A DNA stretch of 64,000 nucleotides from an uncultured Bacteroidia bacterium (GTDB lineage Bacteria > Bacteroidota > Bacteroidia > Bacteroidales > UBA932): positions 118,595 to 182,594 of the forward strand of contig CACWOZ010000006.1 of the NCBI GenBank assembly GCA_902762655.1, given 5' to 3'. The position numbers and the translations under genes were made by a program. The notes beneath the pieces are model-generated. The model saw only the letters and a list, made by a program, of their open reading frames with translations, did not search any database and was not told the origin of the DNA. This document shows, piece by piece, positions 25,205 through 32,768 of the stretch. Position 1 is the first letter of the stretch. Every line of letters begins with the position of its first letter.

Positions 25205-26914
25205 ATGAATATCAAATATTTAGCATATAGCCTCGTTACTGTATTCCTTTGCGGGTGCTGCCGTGATGCGGCAAACTTTTCCATAGTAGAATCCTCTTTC
25301 AAGACGGAGTATATACCGGCGACAAGAATAATGTGGACGGCGGGAGCACCGGAAGGCAGTGATAAACTTCTGAAAGTCTTTAGTGGACAGGTGGCGGTCA
25401 AGGAAGTGGAAGTATGTACCATGCACACGGGGGACGCCATCCTTTTCGATTACGGCCGCGAGTTGCACGGCGGACTGCGCATAACCACTGCCATACGCGA
25501 CAGCAAGGCGACTCCACGCATACGCATACGCTTCGGGGAATCGGTTTCTGAGGCAATGAGCGATGTTGCCTCGACCACTGCCACTAACGAGCATTCTCTG
25601 CGGGATTTCGAAGCCGCACTCCCATGGCTCGGGTCATTCGAAACCGGCAATACAGGATTCCGTTTCGTCCGGATCGATATCCTGGATGACGGAGGCACTC
25701 CCCTGCCTGTCGTGGCTGTCGAGGCGAAGAGCATAATGCGGGATATCCCTTACCTCGGATCGTTCCGCTGCAGCGACGGTCGCCTAAACGAAATATGGCA
25801 GACTGCTGCATACACCGTACATCTCAACATGCAGGACTATGTCTGGGATGGCATCAAACGCGACCGCCTGGTCTGGATTGGGGACATGCATCCGGAGGTG
25901 ATGACCATCAATACGGTATTCGGCAGCCAGGACGTTGTTCGGAAGAGTCTGGATTTCGCGCGCGACGGCACCGGTCCCGATGAATGGATGAACGGCATTT
26001 GTTCCTACTCCATGTGGTGGTGCATTATCCAGCGTGACCTTTATTATTATACGGGGAATCTGGACTATCTGCAACAACAGCACGAATACCTTGCCCGGCT
26101 CCTACGGAAGATTGCGGCTTGCATAGACGGCTCCAGCGAGGATTTCAAGGAAGGCCGTTTCATAGATTGGCCGACATCCGAAAATCCGGAGTCCATACAC
26201 CAATGCCTGCAGGCAATGCTGACGATGACGATGAAAGCGGGAATGGAAATCGCCGCCGCCCTGAAAGACAAGGAATTGTTCAATGACTGCGACGTTTGCG
26301 CGAAGGCCCTGGCGTCTTATATTCCTTCCGCGCCCGCAACGAAGCAGGCAGCCGCACTCATGAGCCTGGCGGGAATCCTTCCTGCCACCAATGGAGCCGG
26401 AACGATTGCCGAGGGCGGTGCAGAAGGTTTCGCTACATTCACTGGGTATTACATGCTGGAAGCTCTGGCATCTGCCGGCAAATATGATGAGGCAATGCAA
26501 ATCATTTCAGATTATTGGGGAGGGATGCTCGACCTTGGAGCAACTTCATTCTGGGAAGATCTCAGGTATTCTGATCTGTCCAAGGCCGGCCGCATAGACG
26601 AATTCGTCCCCGAAGGCACCTACGACATCCATAAGGATGGCGGCGCCTATTGCTACGAGGGTCTGCGTCATAGTTTCTGTCATGGATGGGCTTCAGGACC
26701 CGCTCCGTGGATGAGCAGGCACATCCTGGGCATAGAGCCGCTTGAACCTGGCTTTAAAAAAGTCCGGATTGAACCTCATCTCGGCCATTTAGACTGGGCG
26801 GAAGGCACGTTCCCTACGCCCTACGGTTTAATACGTGTTTCCGCCCGCAAGACGGATGACGGCAATATAAAAACAGATATCAAACTACCCAAAGGTGTCA
26901 GACGCATCCGTTGA
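25205..26914 (+). CDS. GH78-type alpha-L-rhamnosidase lipoprotein
   Basis: This 569-residue protein has a lipoprotein signal (YLAYSLVTVFLCGCCRDA). An N-terminal beta-sandwich (about 40-180, FDYGRELHGGLRI) precedes an alpha/alpha-barrel with GH78 signatures: YVWDGIKRDRLVWIGDMHPE near residue 215, ATSFWEDLRY (a candidate catalytic Glu region), and a C-terminal sandwich GFKKVRIEPHLGHLDWAEGTFPTPYG. It would release terminal alpha-L-rhamnose from a glycan. It is shorter than typical GH78 enzymes (700-1100 residues) because accessory N-domains are missing, but the core looks intact. Co-transcribed with lacI. Confidence 0.82.
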   Translation: MNIKYLAYSLVTVFLCGCCRDAANFSIVESSFKTEYIPATRIMWTAGAPEGSDKLLKVFSGQVAVKEVEVCTMHTGDAILFDYGRELHGGLRITTAIRDSKATPRIRIRFGESVSEAMSDVASTTATNEHSLRDFEAALPWLGSFETGNTGFRFVRIDILDDGGTPLPVVAVEAKSIMRDIPYLGSFRCSDGRLNEIWQTAAYTVHLNMQDYVWDGIKRDRLVWIGDMHPEVMTINTVFGSQDVVRKSLDFARDGTGPDEWMNGICSYSMWWCIIQRDLYYYTGNLDYLQQQHEYLARLLRKIAACIDGSSEDFKEGRFIDWPTSENPESIHQCLQAMLTMTMKAGMEIAAALKDKELFNDCDVCAKALASYIPSAPATKQAAALMSLAGILPATNGAGTIAEGGAEGFATFTGYYMLEALASAGKYDEAMQIISDYWGGMLDLGATSFWEDLRYSDLSKAGRIDEFVPEGTYDIHKDGGAYCYEGLRHSFCHGWASGPAPWMSRHILGIEPLEPGFKKVRIEPHLGHLDWAEGTFPTPYGLIRVSARKTDDGNIKTDIKLPKGVRRIR

Positions 26915-27542
26915 CAAAGTCAAAGGCTTTAAATTGTTGCTGACGCTGATATTGCTTTTTTCATCGGCAACAAGCGCATATTCGCGCGCAGAAGACAAGT
27001 ATGACATACTGTATTTTGCCGAAGGAAGCACAATAATCGGCAAATCCACTATAGGAGCGTATGCTGAATGGTGCCTCCACTACAATCAAGGGGGTTTTTC
27101 CTATTACTATGCCGGTCCCTATATCAGCATTCCAATTACAGGGTGGCTTGCCGCCCAGAGTGCGATCTACTATATTCAGGATTCCGGTCGCCCATACGCA
27201 ATTTGGCCATCTGCAGGAATCAAAGTTTCTGCGGCTCCGGGACAATTCGGATTATTCTTGTCAGAAAGCCTCGTTTACGACTACTCCTTCATAAAGGACA
27301 GCGCACCATTTCTAAGAACCAGAGCTGGGGTTTTCTATAAACAGAAGCATGGGCTGCTTACGCCGTCCATCTGGTGCGAACTGTATTCATGGAATGACTG
27401 GATACGCATCAAGACCTTTGCAGGCATATCCGTGCGGATGTCATCATCTCTTTCTCTTACCGTCGCATATCTCCATTCCGAAATAAACGGACGCGATTAT
27501 AGACTGAATCATCTGGTTCTAGGACTGGCGGCAAAATTTTAA
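26895..27542 (+). CDS. Outer-membrane barrel protein (DUF2490-like)
   Basis: This 215-residue frame starts with GTG at 26895, overlapping the GH78 gene by 20 bp. The signal peptide is KGFKLLLTLILLFSSATSAYS. The mature part consists of alternating beta-strands rich in Tyr/Trp and ends LNHLVLGLAAKF, with a terminal Phe as in outer-membrane barrels. The pattern resembles DUF2490 proteins. GTG is the only plausible start covering the signal peptide. Role unknown; possibly a small pore serving the rhamnosidase. Confidence 0.6.
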   Translation: MSDASVDKVKGFKLLLTLILLFSSATSAYSRAEDKYDILYFAEGSTIIGKSTIGAYAEWCLHYNQGGFSYYYAGPYISIPITGWLAAQSAIYYIQDSGRPYAIWPSAGIKVSAAPGQFGLFLSESLVYDYSFIKDSAPFLRTRAGVFYKQKHGLLTPSIWCELYSWNDWIRIKTFAGISVRMSSSLSLTVAYLHSEINGRDYRLNHLVLGLAAKF

Positions 27543-27610
27543 CATACTCCCGGAGCGCCTCCTCGTCGGAGACACAGTACGCACGGTGGGGACTAATTGA
27601 GCATTATTGA

Positions 27611-27940
27611 CTAATAGTGATCAAGCATTCTGGCCACTTCAGAATATGGACGTCCGGTAACCCTTGCAATCTGGTTGACATCGGAGTAGAAGCATCTTTT
27701 GATTTGCTTGACCAGTTCTGTCAACTGTTCTTCTGTCAATTCCCCCAAACTTCCGGTTCCAAAAAGGGAACGGCATAAATCTGGTATTGACGCGACTATC
27801 AACTGGTCGCGGAAAGAATGTGCCACCATACTATACCTCTCCCCTTCTTTCCAGCCTGGAGAAGTTAGATTTTTAATTGCCATACACTGGCCCAAGACAC
27901 TCATAGCGTACCTCCTCAATTCTAAAAAAAGATCCTTCAT
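27611..27940 (-). CDS. Small helical protein of unknown function
   Basis: This 109-residue protein has no signal peptide. It is predicted largely helical, with charged and hydrophobic heptads (MKDLFLELRRYAMSVLGQCM). The C-terminal SDVNQIARVTGRPYSEVARM looks like a helix-turn-helix or DnaA-like helix pair. It has its own promoter at 27986-28016 and lies beside two hairpins with identical arms (28044-28114). I do not recognise the family. The C-terminus recalls those attached to some REP-associated transposases, but the catalytic HUH and Tyr motifs are absent. Confidence 0.55.
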   Translation of the reverse strand: MKDLFLELRRYAMSVLGQCMAIKNLTSPGWKEGERYSMVAHSFRDQLIVASIPDLCRSLFGTGSLGELTEEQLTELVKQIKRCFYSDVNQIARVTGRPYSEVARMLDHY

Positions 27941-27985
27941 CGTTCAAAAAGCGGCCTAAAAGGACAAGCCTGGAACGATTAACTA

Positions 27986-28016
27986 CAAAATTAGCACTTT
28001 GCACGAGATTCGCAAG
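27986..28016 (-). promoter_or_regulatory. Promoter of the small helical gene
   Basis: The minus strand carries TAATTTTG (plus 27986-27993), matching TAnnTTTG, and CTTG 19 bp upstream (28013-28016). Transcription would start near 27978, giving a leader of about 40 nt. Confidence 0.5.
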
Positions 28017-28030
28017 AGGTTTTTTTTCCG

Positions 28031-28134
28031 CCAGTGCTTATACCGGTCCATTCTCTGGACCGCAACAAGCAAAAACCCCCATAAAATGCGCATATCGGTC
28101 CGCCATTTGGACCGGTATAGACAGTGGGGGTTTT
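28031..28134. repeat. Nested inverted repeats: two hairpins with identical arms
   Basis: Hairpin A is CGGTCC (28044-28049) with GGACCG (28057-28062); hairpin B is CGGTCC (28096-28101) with GGACCG (28109-28114). Both loops are 7 nt but differ in sequence. An outer dyad pairs TATACCGGTCCA (28039-28050) with TGGACCGGTATA (28108-28119). AAAACCCCC and GGGGGTTTT (28072-28080 and 28126-28134) enclose hairpin B. Several folds exclude one another, so a regulatory leader, a REP-like element or a recombination site are all possible. It lies about 90 bp before the gene at 28221. Confidence 0.6.
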
Positions 28135-28220
28135 AAGGCTGCATGGCCGGGCATGATAAGAAAAAGACTGTCTATACGCAAGGTTATCTGAATTGCGGAT
28201 TTACAAGTAAAAATGGTAAT

Positions 28221-28814
28221 ATGAGAAAAACAATCCTTTTGACAGTCCTGCTGACGATGCTGCCGTCAATGCTTCTGGCGCAGCAGGGATGGAAAGAGAA
28301 GTTGGAACTGAGTGCCAACATCTCCGGGGAATCATTCGACATTGAATTCGGCGATTACTATTACTATGCCGGCTCCGCCGACCTGGCATCAATCTACGGC
28401 CCGCAGAAGCGCAATATAAGTTACACACCGGTATTTTCCTTAATGGGAGAATACAAACTCAAGAATAGATTCTCTCTTGGGCTGGAACTCGCCTACTCCC
28501 ACATTGGTGGCGATTATTACGATCCGTTTACGGACGAGTTTACCGGCGTACTCTCGAAACATATGCTTGCTTTTATGCCAGGCGTCAAATACAGATACTT
28601 TATCAAAAAGTATTTTGCGCTTCATTCAGGAGCCTCGGCCGGGGCCGCATTGCAGTTTGGCAAAGACGGGACGGAGAATATCTTCGATGTAAAACCCGCC
28701 ATCCAAGTCATTCCGATTGGTATGAGAGTCGGGAACAATATCTACGCAACGCTCGATTATTATTTGGGCAATGTCGTTTTAGGGGTAAGGTTAGGAATAG
28801 GATACAGATTCTAG
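28221..28814 (+). CDS. Outer-membrane beta-barrel protein
   Basis: From the ATG at 28221 the protein has 197 residues with a signal peptide (MRKTILLTVLLTMLPSMLLAQQ). The body is a series of amphipathic strands (YTPVFSLMGEYKLKNRFSLGLELAYSHIGG, MLAFMPGVKYRYFIKKYFALHSGASAGAAL) ending GVRLGIGYRF with a C-terminal Phe, typical of an 8-stranded barrel. An upstream in-frame ATG at 28143 precedes the signal and is rejected. It is followed after 4 bp by a lipoprotein gene, probably in one transcript. Function unknown. Confidence 0.7.
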   Translation: MRKTILLTVLLTMLPSMLLAQQGWKEKLELSANISGESFDIEFGDYYYYAGSADLASIYGPQKRNISYTPVFSLMGEYKLKNRFSLGLELAYSHIGGDYYDPFTDEFTGVLSKHMLAFMPGVKYRYFIKKYFALHSGASAGAALQFGKDGTENIFDVKPAIQVIPIGMRVGNNIYATLDYYLGNVVLGVRLGIGYRF

Positions 28815-28818
28815 AGCT

Positions 28819-29481
28819 ATGAAAAGATTATTAATTGCATTTGCCATAACCGCGTCCGTGTGCGCGTGCAGTAAACAATCATATGACGAGGAATTCACCG
28901 GCAGTTTCAGTTACAACACCACGGCCGGGAGTCACTATTTGCAGACAATAGCCACCGAACTGCTTGTAGATAATATGCGTGCGCTGGAGAATGCGCTGGA
29001 ATTCAACTCTTTCGGTTCAGTTTCCAACAGCAGGACCTCCTCCTACCATTCAAATGGCAAAGACCTATGGACACCGGGGGCAGAATGGACAGTCAACGCC
29101 GTGACATCCATAAAGGGCGTAAAGATAAGCAAAGATGCCGCAGACAGCACTTGGACACTGACCAGAGACGCTGACTACGGTATGGCAGGCAATGTCTATC
29201 CTACTGCATACAGCATAACTCTCCGTATGCATAAGGGAGAAAACTATCACTTTGACTGGGAAGTTACCGCGAACGGCACGCGGACCGAGAGCAAGGGTTA
29301 CGGATGCCGCTTCTGGACAGACAGGGCAGTCAATTACCTGACTGCCGAAAGCGGATACAACTGGTCGAAAGCATTCGGCACAATCTGGATGGAAGTCAAT
29401 TGCGGCGACGAAATTGTCGACCGGGCCTTCATCCGTTACAACGGCAGCACCTCGGATTACCGCTATATGCGGGGACTTTAG
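28819..29481 (+). CDS. Lipoprotein of unknown function
   Basis: This 220-residue protein has a lipoprotein signal (MKRLLIAFAITASVCACSKQ). The remainder is beta-rich (WTVNAVTSIKGVKISKDAADSTWTLTRDADYG, YHFDWEVTANGTRTESKGYGCRFWTDRA) with no motif I recognise. It pairs with the upstream barrel gene and is closed by the terminator at 29504-29531. A periplasmic or surface location is inferred from the signal only. Confidence 0.6.
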   Translation: MKRLLIAFAITASVCACSKQSYDEEFTGSFSYNTTAGSHYLQTIATELLVDNMRALENALEFNSFGSVSNSRTSSYHSNGKDLWTPGAEWTVNAVTSIKGVKISKDAADSTWTLTRDADYGMAGNVYPTAYSITLRMHKGENYHFDWEVTANGTRTESKGYGCRFWTDRAVNYLTAESGYNWSKAFGTIWMEVNCGDEIVDRAFIRYNGSTSDYRYMRGL

Positions 29482-29503
29482 CCAGCCGACGGGGATACAA
29501 AAA

Positions 29504-29531
29504 AAGCCGACCGGAAAACTCCGGCCGGCTT
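29504..29531. terminator. Bidirectional terminator between convergent genes
   Basis: Arms AAGCCGACCGGA and TCCGGCCGGCTT form a 12-bp stem with one mismatch and a 4-nt loop. On the minus strand it is followed by a run of T (serving gap). On the plus strand a shorter TATCTTT follows (serving the lipoprotein gene). Confidence 0.75.
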
Positions 29532-29559
29532 ATCTTTCAGAACTATATACCTGAAAAGA

Positions 29560-30627
29560 TTACTTGAGTTCTGCGAGGTACTTGATGGTACGGACCATCT
29601 GAGAGGTGTAGGAGTTCTCGTTGTCGTACCAGGAGACTACCTGAACCTGATAGGTATTGTCGTCGATCTTGGAGACCATGGTCTGGGTTGCATCGAAGAG
29701 GGAACCGAACTTCATGCCGATAACGTCGGAGCTGACGATCTGATCCTCGGTGTAGCCGAAGGACTCGGTGGAAGCAGCCTTCATGGCAGCGTTGATGCCT
29801 TCTACGGTAACGTCCTTACCCTTCACGACAGCCACGAGGATGGTGGTGGAGCCGGTAGGAGTGGGAACACGCTGAGCGGAGCCGATGAGCTTGCCGTTGA
29901 GTTCGGGGATAACGAGACCGATAGCTTTGGCAGCACCGGTGGAGTTAGGAACGATGTTGCAAGCACCTGCGCGGCTGCGGCGGAGGTCACCCTTGCGCTG
30001 AGGACCGTCGAGGATCATCTGGTCGCCGGTGTAAGCGTGGATGGTGCTCATGATACCACTCTGGATGGGAGCGTACTTGTTAAGAGCGTCGGCCATAGGA
30101 GCGAGGCAGTTGGTGGTGCAGGATGCTGCGCTGATAACTGTATCGGCAGGGGTGAGGGTCTTGTGGTTGGTGTTATAAACGATGGTAGGGAGGTCATTGC
30201 CAGCAGGAGCGGAAATAACGACCTTCTTTGCGCCGGCCTCGATGTGAGCGGAAGCCTTTGCCTTGGAGGTATAGAAACCTGTGCACTCGAGAACCACGTC
30301 AACTTTCAGTTCGCCCCAAGGGAGTTCTGCAGCGTTGGGTTTTGCATAGATAGTGATCTCCTTGCCGTCAACGATGATGGAACCAGGAGTAACTACGGTC
30401 TTGCCGTCTTCGGCGAGGACTGCGTCCTTATAATCTACAGTGTGCTTTCCTTCACCGAACTTACCTGCGAAACCACCCTGGGCAGTATCGTACTTGAGAA
30501 GGTGAGCGAGCATTTTAGGACTGGTGAGGTCATTGATGGCGACAACTTCGTAACCATCTGCCTCGAACATCTGACGGAATGCCAGACGACCGATACGGCC
30601 AAAACCGTTGATTGCAATTCTATTCAT
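29560..30627 (-). CDS. gap: Glyceraldehyde-3-phosphate dehydrogenase
   Basis: This 355-residue cytoplasmic glycolytic enzyme oxidises glyceraldehyde-3-phosphate with NAD and phosphate. [11 protein letters not shown] forms the Rossmann motif and Cys170 in [12 protein letters not shown] is the catalytic residue. The S-loop and C-terminal [20 protein letters not shown] are complete. Length is slightly above the usual 330-340. It is monocistronic, with a promoter at 30696-30727, a hairpin at the predicted mRNA 5' end, and a strong terminator. Confidence 0.97.
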   Translation of the reverse strand: MNRIAINGFGRIGRLAFRQMFEADGYEVVAINDLTSPKMLAHLLKYDTAQGGFAGKFGEGKHTVDYKDAVLAEDGKTVVTPGSIIVDGKEITIYAKPNAAELPWGELKVDVVLECTGFYTSKAKASAHIEAGAKKVVISAPAGNDLPTIVYNTNHKTLTPADTVISAASCTTNCLAPMADALNKYAPIQSGIMSTIHAYTGDQMILDGPQRKGDLRRSRAGACNIVPNSTGAAKAIGLVIPELNGKLIGSAQRVPTPTGSTTILVAVVKGKDVTVEGINAAMKAASTESFGYTEDQIVSSDVIGMKFGSLFDATQTMVSKIDDNTYQVQVVSWYDNENSYTSQMVRTIKYLAELK

Positions 30628-30665
30628 ATTGAACTTTTTAATAAAAAATAAACAATTTCTAACCG

Positions 30666-30692
30666 CGCTTTTAGGATTCTCCTAAAAAAGCG
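30666..30692 (-). promoter_or_regulatory. 5'-terminal hairpin in the gap leader
   Basis: Arms CGCTTTTAGGA (30666-30676) and TCCTAAAAAAGCG (30680-30692) form a stem of about 11 bp with one bulged A and a 3-nt loop. The predicted transcription start from the -7 box at 30696-30703 is about 30690, so the hairpin would sit at the very 5' end of the mRNA, a position that can protect against decay (inference). Confidence 0.5.
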
Positions 30693-30695
30693 TCG

Positions 30696-30727
30696 CAAAT
30701 TTACAAAAAAATTGATGCATATTCAAT
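30696..30727 (-). promoter_or_regulatory. Promoter of gap
   Basis: The minus strand has TAAATTTG (plus CAAATTTA, 30696-30703). An ATTG (plus CAAT, 30724-30727) lies 20 bp upstream as a weak -33 box. Confidence 0.5.
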
Positions 30728-30747
30728 TATTACAGAGAAAATAGAAC

Positions 30748-30755
30748 TATCTTTG
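30748..30755 (+). promoter_or_regulatory. -7 box of the surE promoter
   Basis: TATCTTTG matches TAnnTTTG exactly and lies 17 bp before the surE ATG at 30773. It shows that the GTG at 30755 cannot be the start. No good -33 box is visible. Confidence 0.5.
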
Positions 30756-30772
30756 TGCAAAATATTCCCCAT

Positions 30773-31612
30773 ATGAGAATTCTAGTCACCAATGACGACG
30801 GCTATAACGCCAAAGGCATCCGTACTCTTGTAAATATCCTGCGCCCTTACGGCAAAATAACCGTAGTTGCCCCCAAAAAGATGCAGAGCGGCATGAGCAT
30901 GGCGGTAAACCTTGGGCAAGGACCGATTGCGACAAAAAAGATAAAGATTGAAGACGGGGTTGAGTGGTGGTATCTCGACGGCACGCCTTCGAGTTGCGTC
31001 AAGTTGGGCATCGACAATATATTCTATCCGGAAAAACCGGACGTAGTGGTGAGCGGAATCAACCACGGAGGCAACTTCGGCACGGCATATCTCTATTCAG
31101 GCACCATCGGTGCAGCATCCGAAGCCGCGCTGGCATATATCCCCGCTATCGCGGTCTCGCAGGACTCATTCGATCCGGACGCCGATTTCAGCGCCGTGGA
31201 AAAACACTTTCCTGCCATATTCGAAAAAATCATAAAAGATGGCTCCGTAAAGCCGGGAACCATTTACAACGTCAATTTCCCTAAGCCGTCGACCGGAATC
31301 AAGGGCATACGCATGGCCAGGGAAGCATGGCTGCGATGGGAAAATGAATTCATCCCCTATGATGAAGCCACCTTCCGAAGGATAGTCCGGGAGAAGTTCG
31401 GCTCCGAAGCGCCCGACTTCCCTCCTGCCGAACCCGGCGAGGTGCGCTACATGATGGCCGGTGACATCGTAAACGATTCCGCAGGCGACCCGGAAGCGGA
31501 CATCAATCTGCTGGCGCAGGGTTTTGTGACCATCTCCTGCCACCAGTTGCTCAGCCACGACCTGGCCGAAAACGCCCGAATGAAAGCTCTCGGCCTGGAA
31601 ATAGACTATTAA
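30773..31612 (+). CDS. surE: 5'/3'-nucleotidase SurE
   Basis: From the ATG at 30773 the protein has 279 residues. The metal-binding motif is MRILVTNDDGYNAKG (Asp8, Asp9). The second conserved block GTPSSCVKLGI and the third VVSGINHGGNFGTAYLYSGTIGAASEAA are present. It dephosphorylates nucleoside monophosphates in the cytoplasm. It is followed by lpxB, an adjacency common in Bacteroidota, with a short dispersed repeat between. Confidence 0.95.
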   Translation: MRILVTNDDGYNAKGIRTLVNILRPYGKITVVAPKKMQSGMSMAVNLGQGPIATKKIKIEDGVEWWYLDGTPSSCVKLGIDNIFYPEKPDVVVSGINHGGNFGTAYLYSGTIGAASEAALAYIPAIAVSQDSFDPDADFSAVEKHFPAIFEKIIKDGSVKPGTIYNVNFPKPSTGIKGIRMAREAWLRWENEFIPYDEATFRRIVREKFGSEAPDFPPAEPGEVRYMMAGDIVNDSAGDPEADINLLAQGFVTISCHQLLSHDLAENARMKALGLEIDY

Positions 31613-31614
31613 TT

Positions 31615-31640
31615 GTCATTCCGAACAAAGTGAAGGAATC
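31615..31640 (+). repeat. Short dispersed repeat, second copy
   Basis: It starts GTCATTCCGAACAAAGTGAA and ends AATC, matching the unit at 7193-7217 except for a few positions and one extra base. It begins 3 bp after the surE stop and ends 3 bp before the lpxB ATG, so it fills the gap and must contribute the lpxB ribosome-binding region. Confidence 0.6.
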
Positions 31641-31643
31641 TAT

Positions 31644-32768
31644 ATGAAGTACTACCTCATTGCCGGCGAAGCCTCCGGCGACCTGCACGGAAGCAACCTC
31701 ATGAAGGGGTTGCTGGCCGAAGATCCCCAGGCGCAGATGCGTTTCTGGGGCGGAGGCATGATGGAGGCCGCAGGCGGCACGAAGGTGCGCGACTACAAGG
31801 CCACAGCCGTAATGGGCCTCACCGACGTACTCGCCAGCCTGGGCAGGATATCCCGTAACCTCCAGGATTGCAAGGCGGACATTCTGGAATGGAAGCCGGA
31901 CGTTGTCATCCTCATCGACTATCCGGGATTCAACATGAAGATAGCCCGCTTCTGCCACGAGCACGGCATCAAGGTATTCTACTACATAGCTCCCAAGACC
32001 TGGGCATCGCGAGAAGGCCGCAACCGGAAACTAAAGGAATGGGTGGACAGACTCTTCATAGTCTTCCCCTTCGAGATACCTTATTTCGAATCCAGACGGA
32101 TCCCATTTATCTACAAGGGCAATCCTCTGGTGGATGCCGTTGACAATCACGAATATACGAGGCCGGAGGAAGGCCGTTACATAGCGATTCTCGCAGGTTC
32201 CCGTAAGGGAGAGATCGCCCGCACCATGCCAAGGGCCATGCAGATGGCCGACGCCCTGCATGCACTGCCGGAATACGCCGGGTACAAGTTCATAGTGGCA
32301 GGCGCACCCTCCAGGAACATCGAGGACTACAACAAGCATATCGGAGGCCGCGACTATGTAGCGGTTACGTTCGGGCGCACGTATGACGTGCTGAAATTCG
32401 CCGATGCAGCCCTTATCAACAGTGGAACGGCGTCGCTGGAAGCCGCCCTCATAGGCACGCCTCAGGTCGTCTGCTGGAGCACCAGCTTCATTACGGCCGT
32501 ACTGGCGAAATATGTCCTGCGGGTGCTGGACCACGTCAAATTCATCTCCCTCGGCAATCTCATCCTCGACAAGCTCGCCTTCCGCGAACTCATCCAGTAC
32601 GACTTTACCGCACGGGAAGCCGCTGCGGAAATCCGCCGTCTCATAGAAGATCTCCCCTACCGGGAGCGTATGCTAGCCGATTATGGGGAGATCCGTCAGC
32701 GTCTCGGGGGCACGGGAGCATCCCGCGCCGTCGCCAAGGCCATGATTCAGTGCCTGGAAGAGGCCTGA
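31644..32768 (+). CDS. lpxB: Lipid-A-disaccharide synthase
   Basis: This 374-residue enzyme condenses UDP-diacylglucosamine with lipid X to make the lipid A disaccharide at the inner membrane. Family features are MKYYLIAGEASGDLHGSNLMKGL, FWGGGMMEAAGG, VVILIDYPGFNMKIARFCHEHGIKVFYYIAPKTWASREGR, and the GT-B C-domain (LINSGTASLEAALIGTPQVV). It overlaps the convergent transferase gene by 22 bp. Confidence 0.95.
   Translation: MKYYLIAGEASGDLHGSNLMKGLLAEDPQAQMRFWGGGMMEAAGGTKVRDYKATAVMGLTDVLASLGRISRNLQDCKADILEWKPDVVILIDYPGFNMKIARFCHEHGIKVFYYIAPKTWASREGRNRKLKEWVDRLFIVFPFEIPYFESRRIPFIYKGNPLVDAVDNHEYTRPEEGRYIAILAGSRKGEIARTMPRAMQMADALHALPEYAGYKFIVAGAPSRNIEDYNKHIGGRDYVAVTFGRTYDVLKFADAALINSGTASLEAALIGTPQVVCWSTSFITAVLAKYVLRVLDHVKFISLGNLILDKLAFRELIQYDFTAREAAAEIRRLIEDLPYRERMLADYGEIRQRLGGTGASRAVAKAMIQCLEEA

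Noticed and set aside
28031-28134. Known riboswitch or CRISPR-like array
   Set aside because: There are only two hairpins, with unequal spacers, and no match to riboswitch cores that I recognise.
30755-30772. GTG start for surE
   Set aside because: It overlaps the TATCTTTG promoter box, and SurE proteins begin at the MRILVTNDDG segment.
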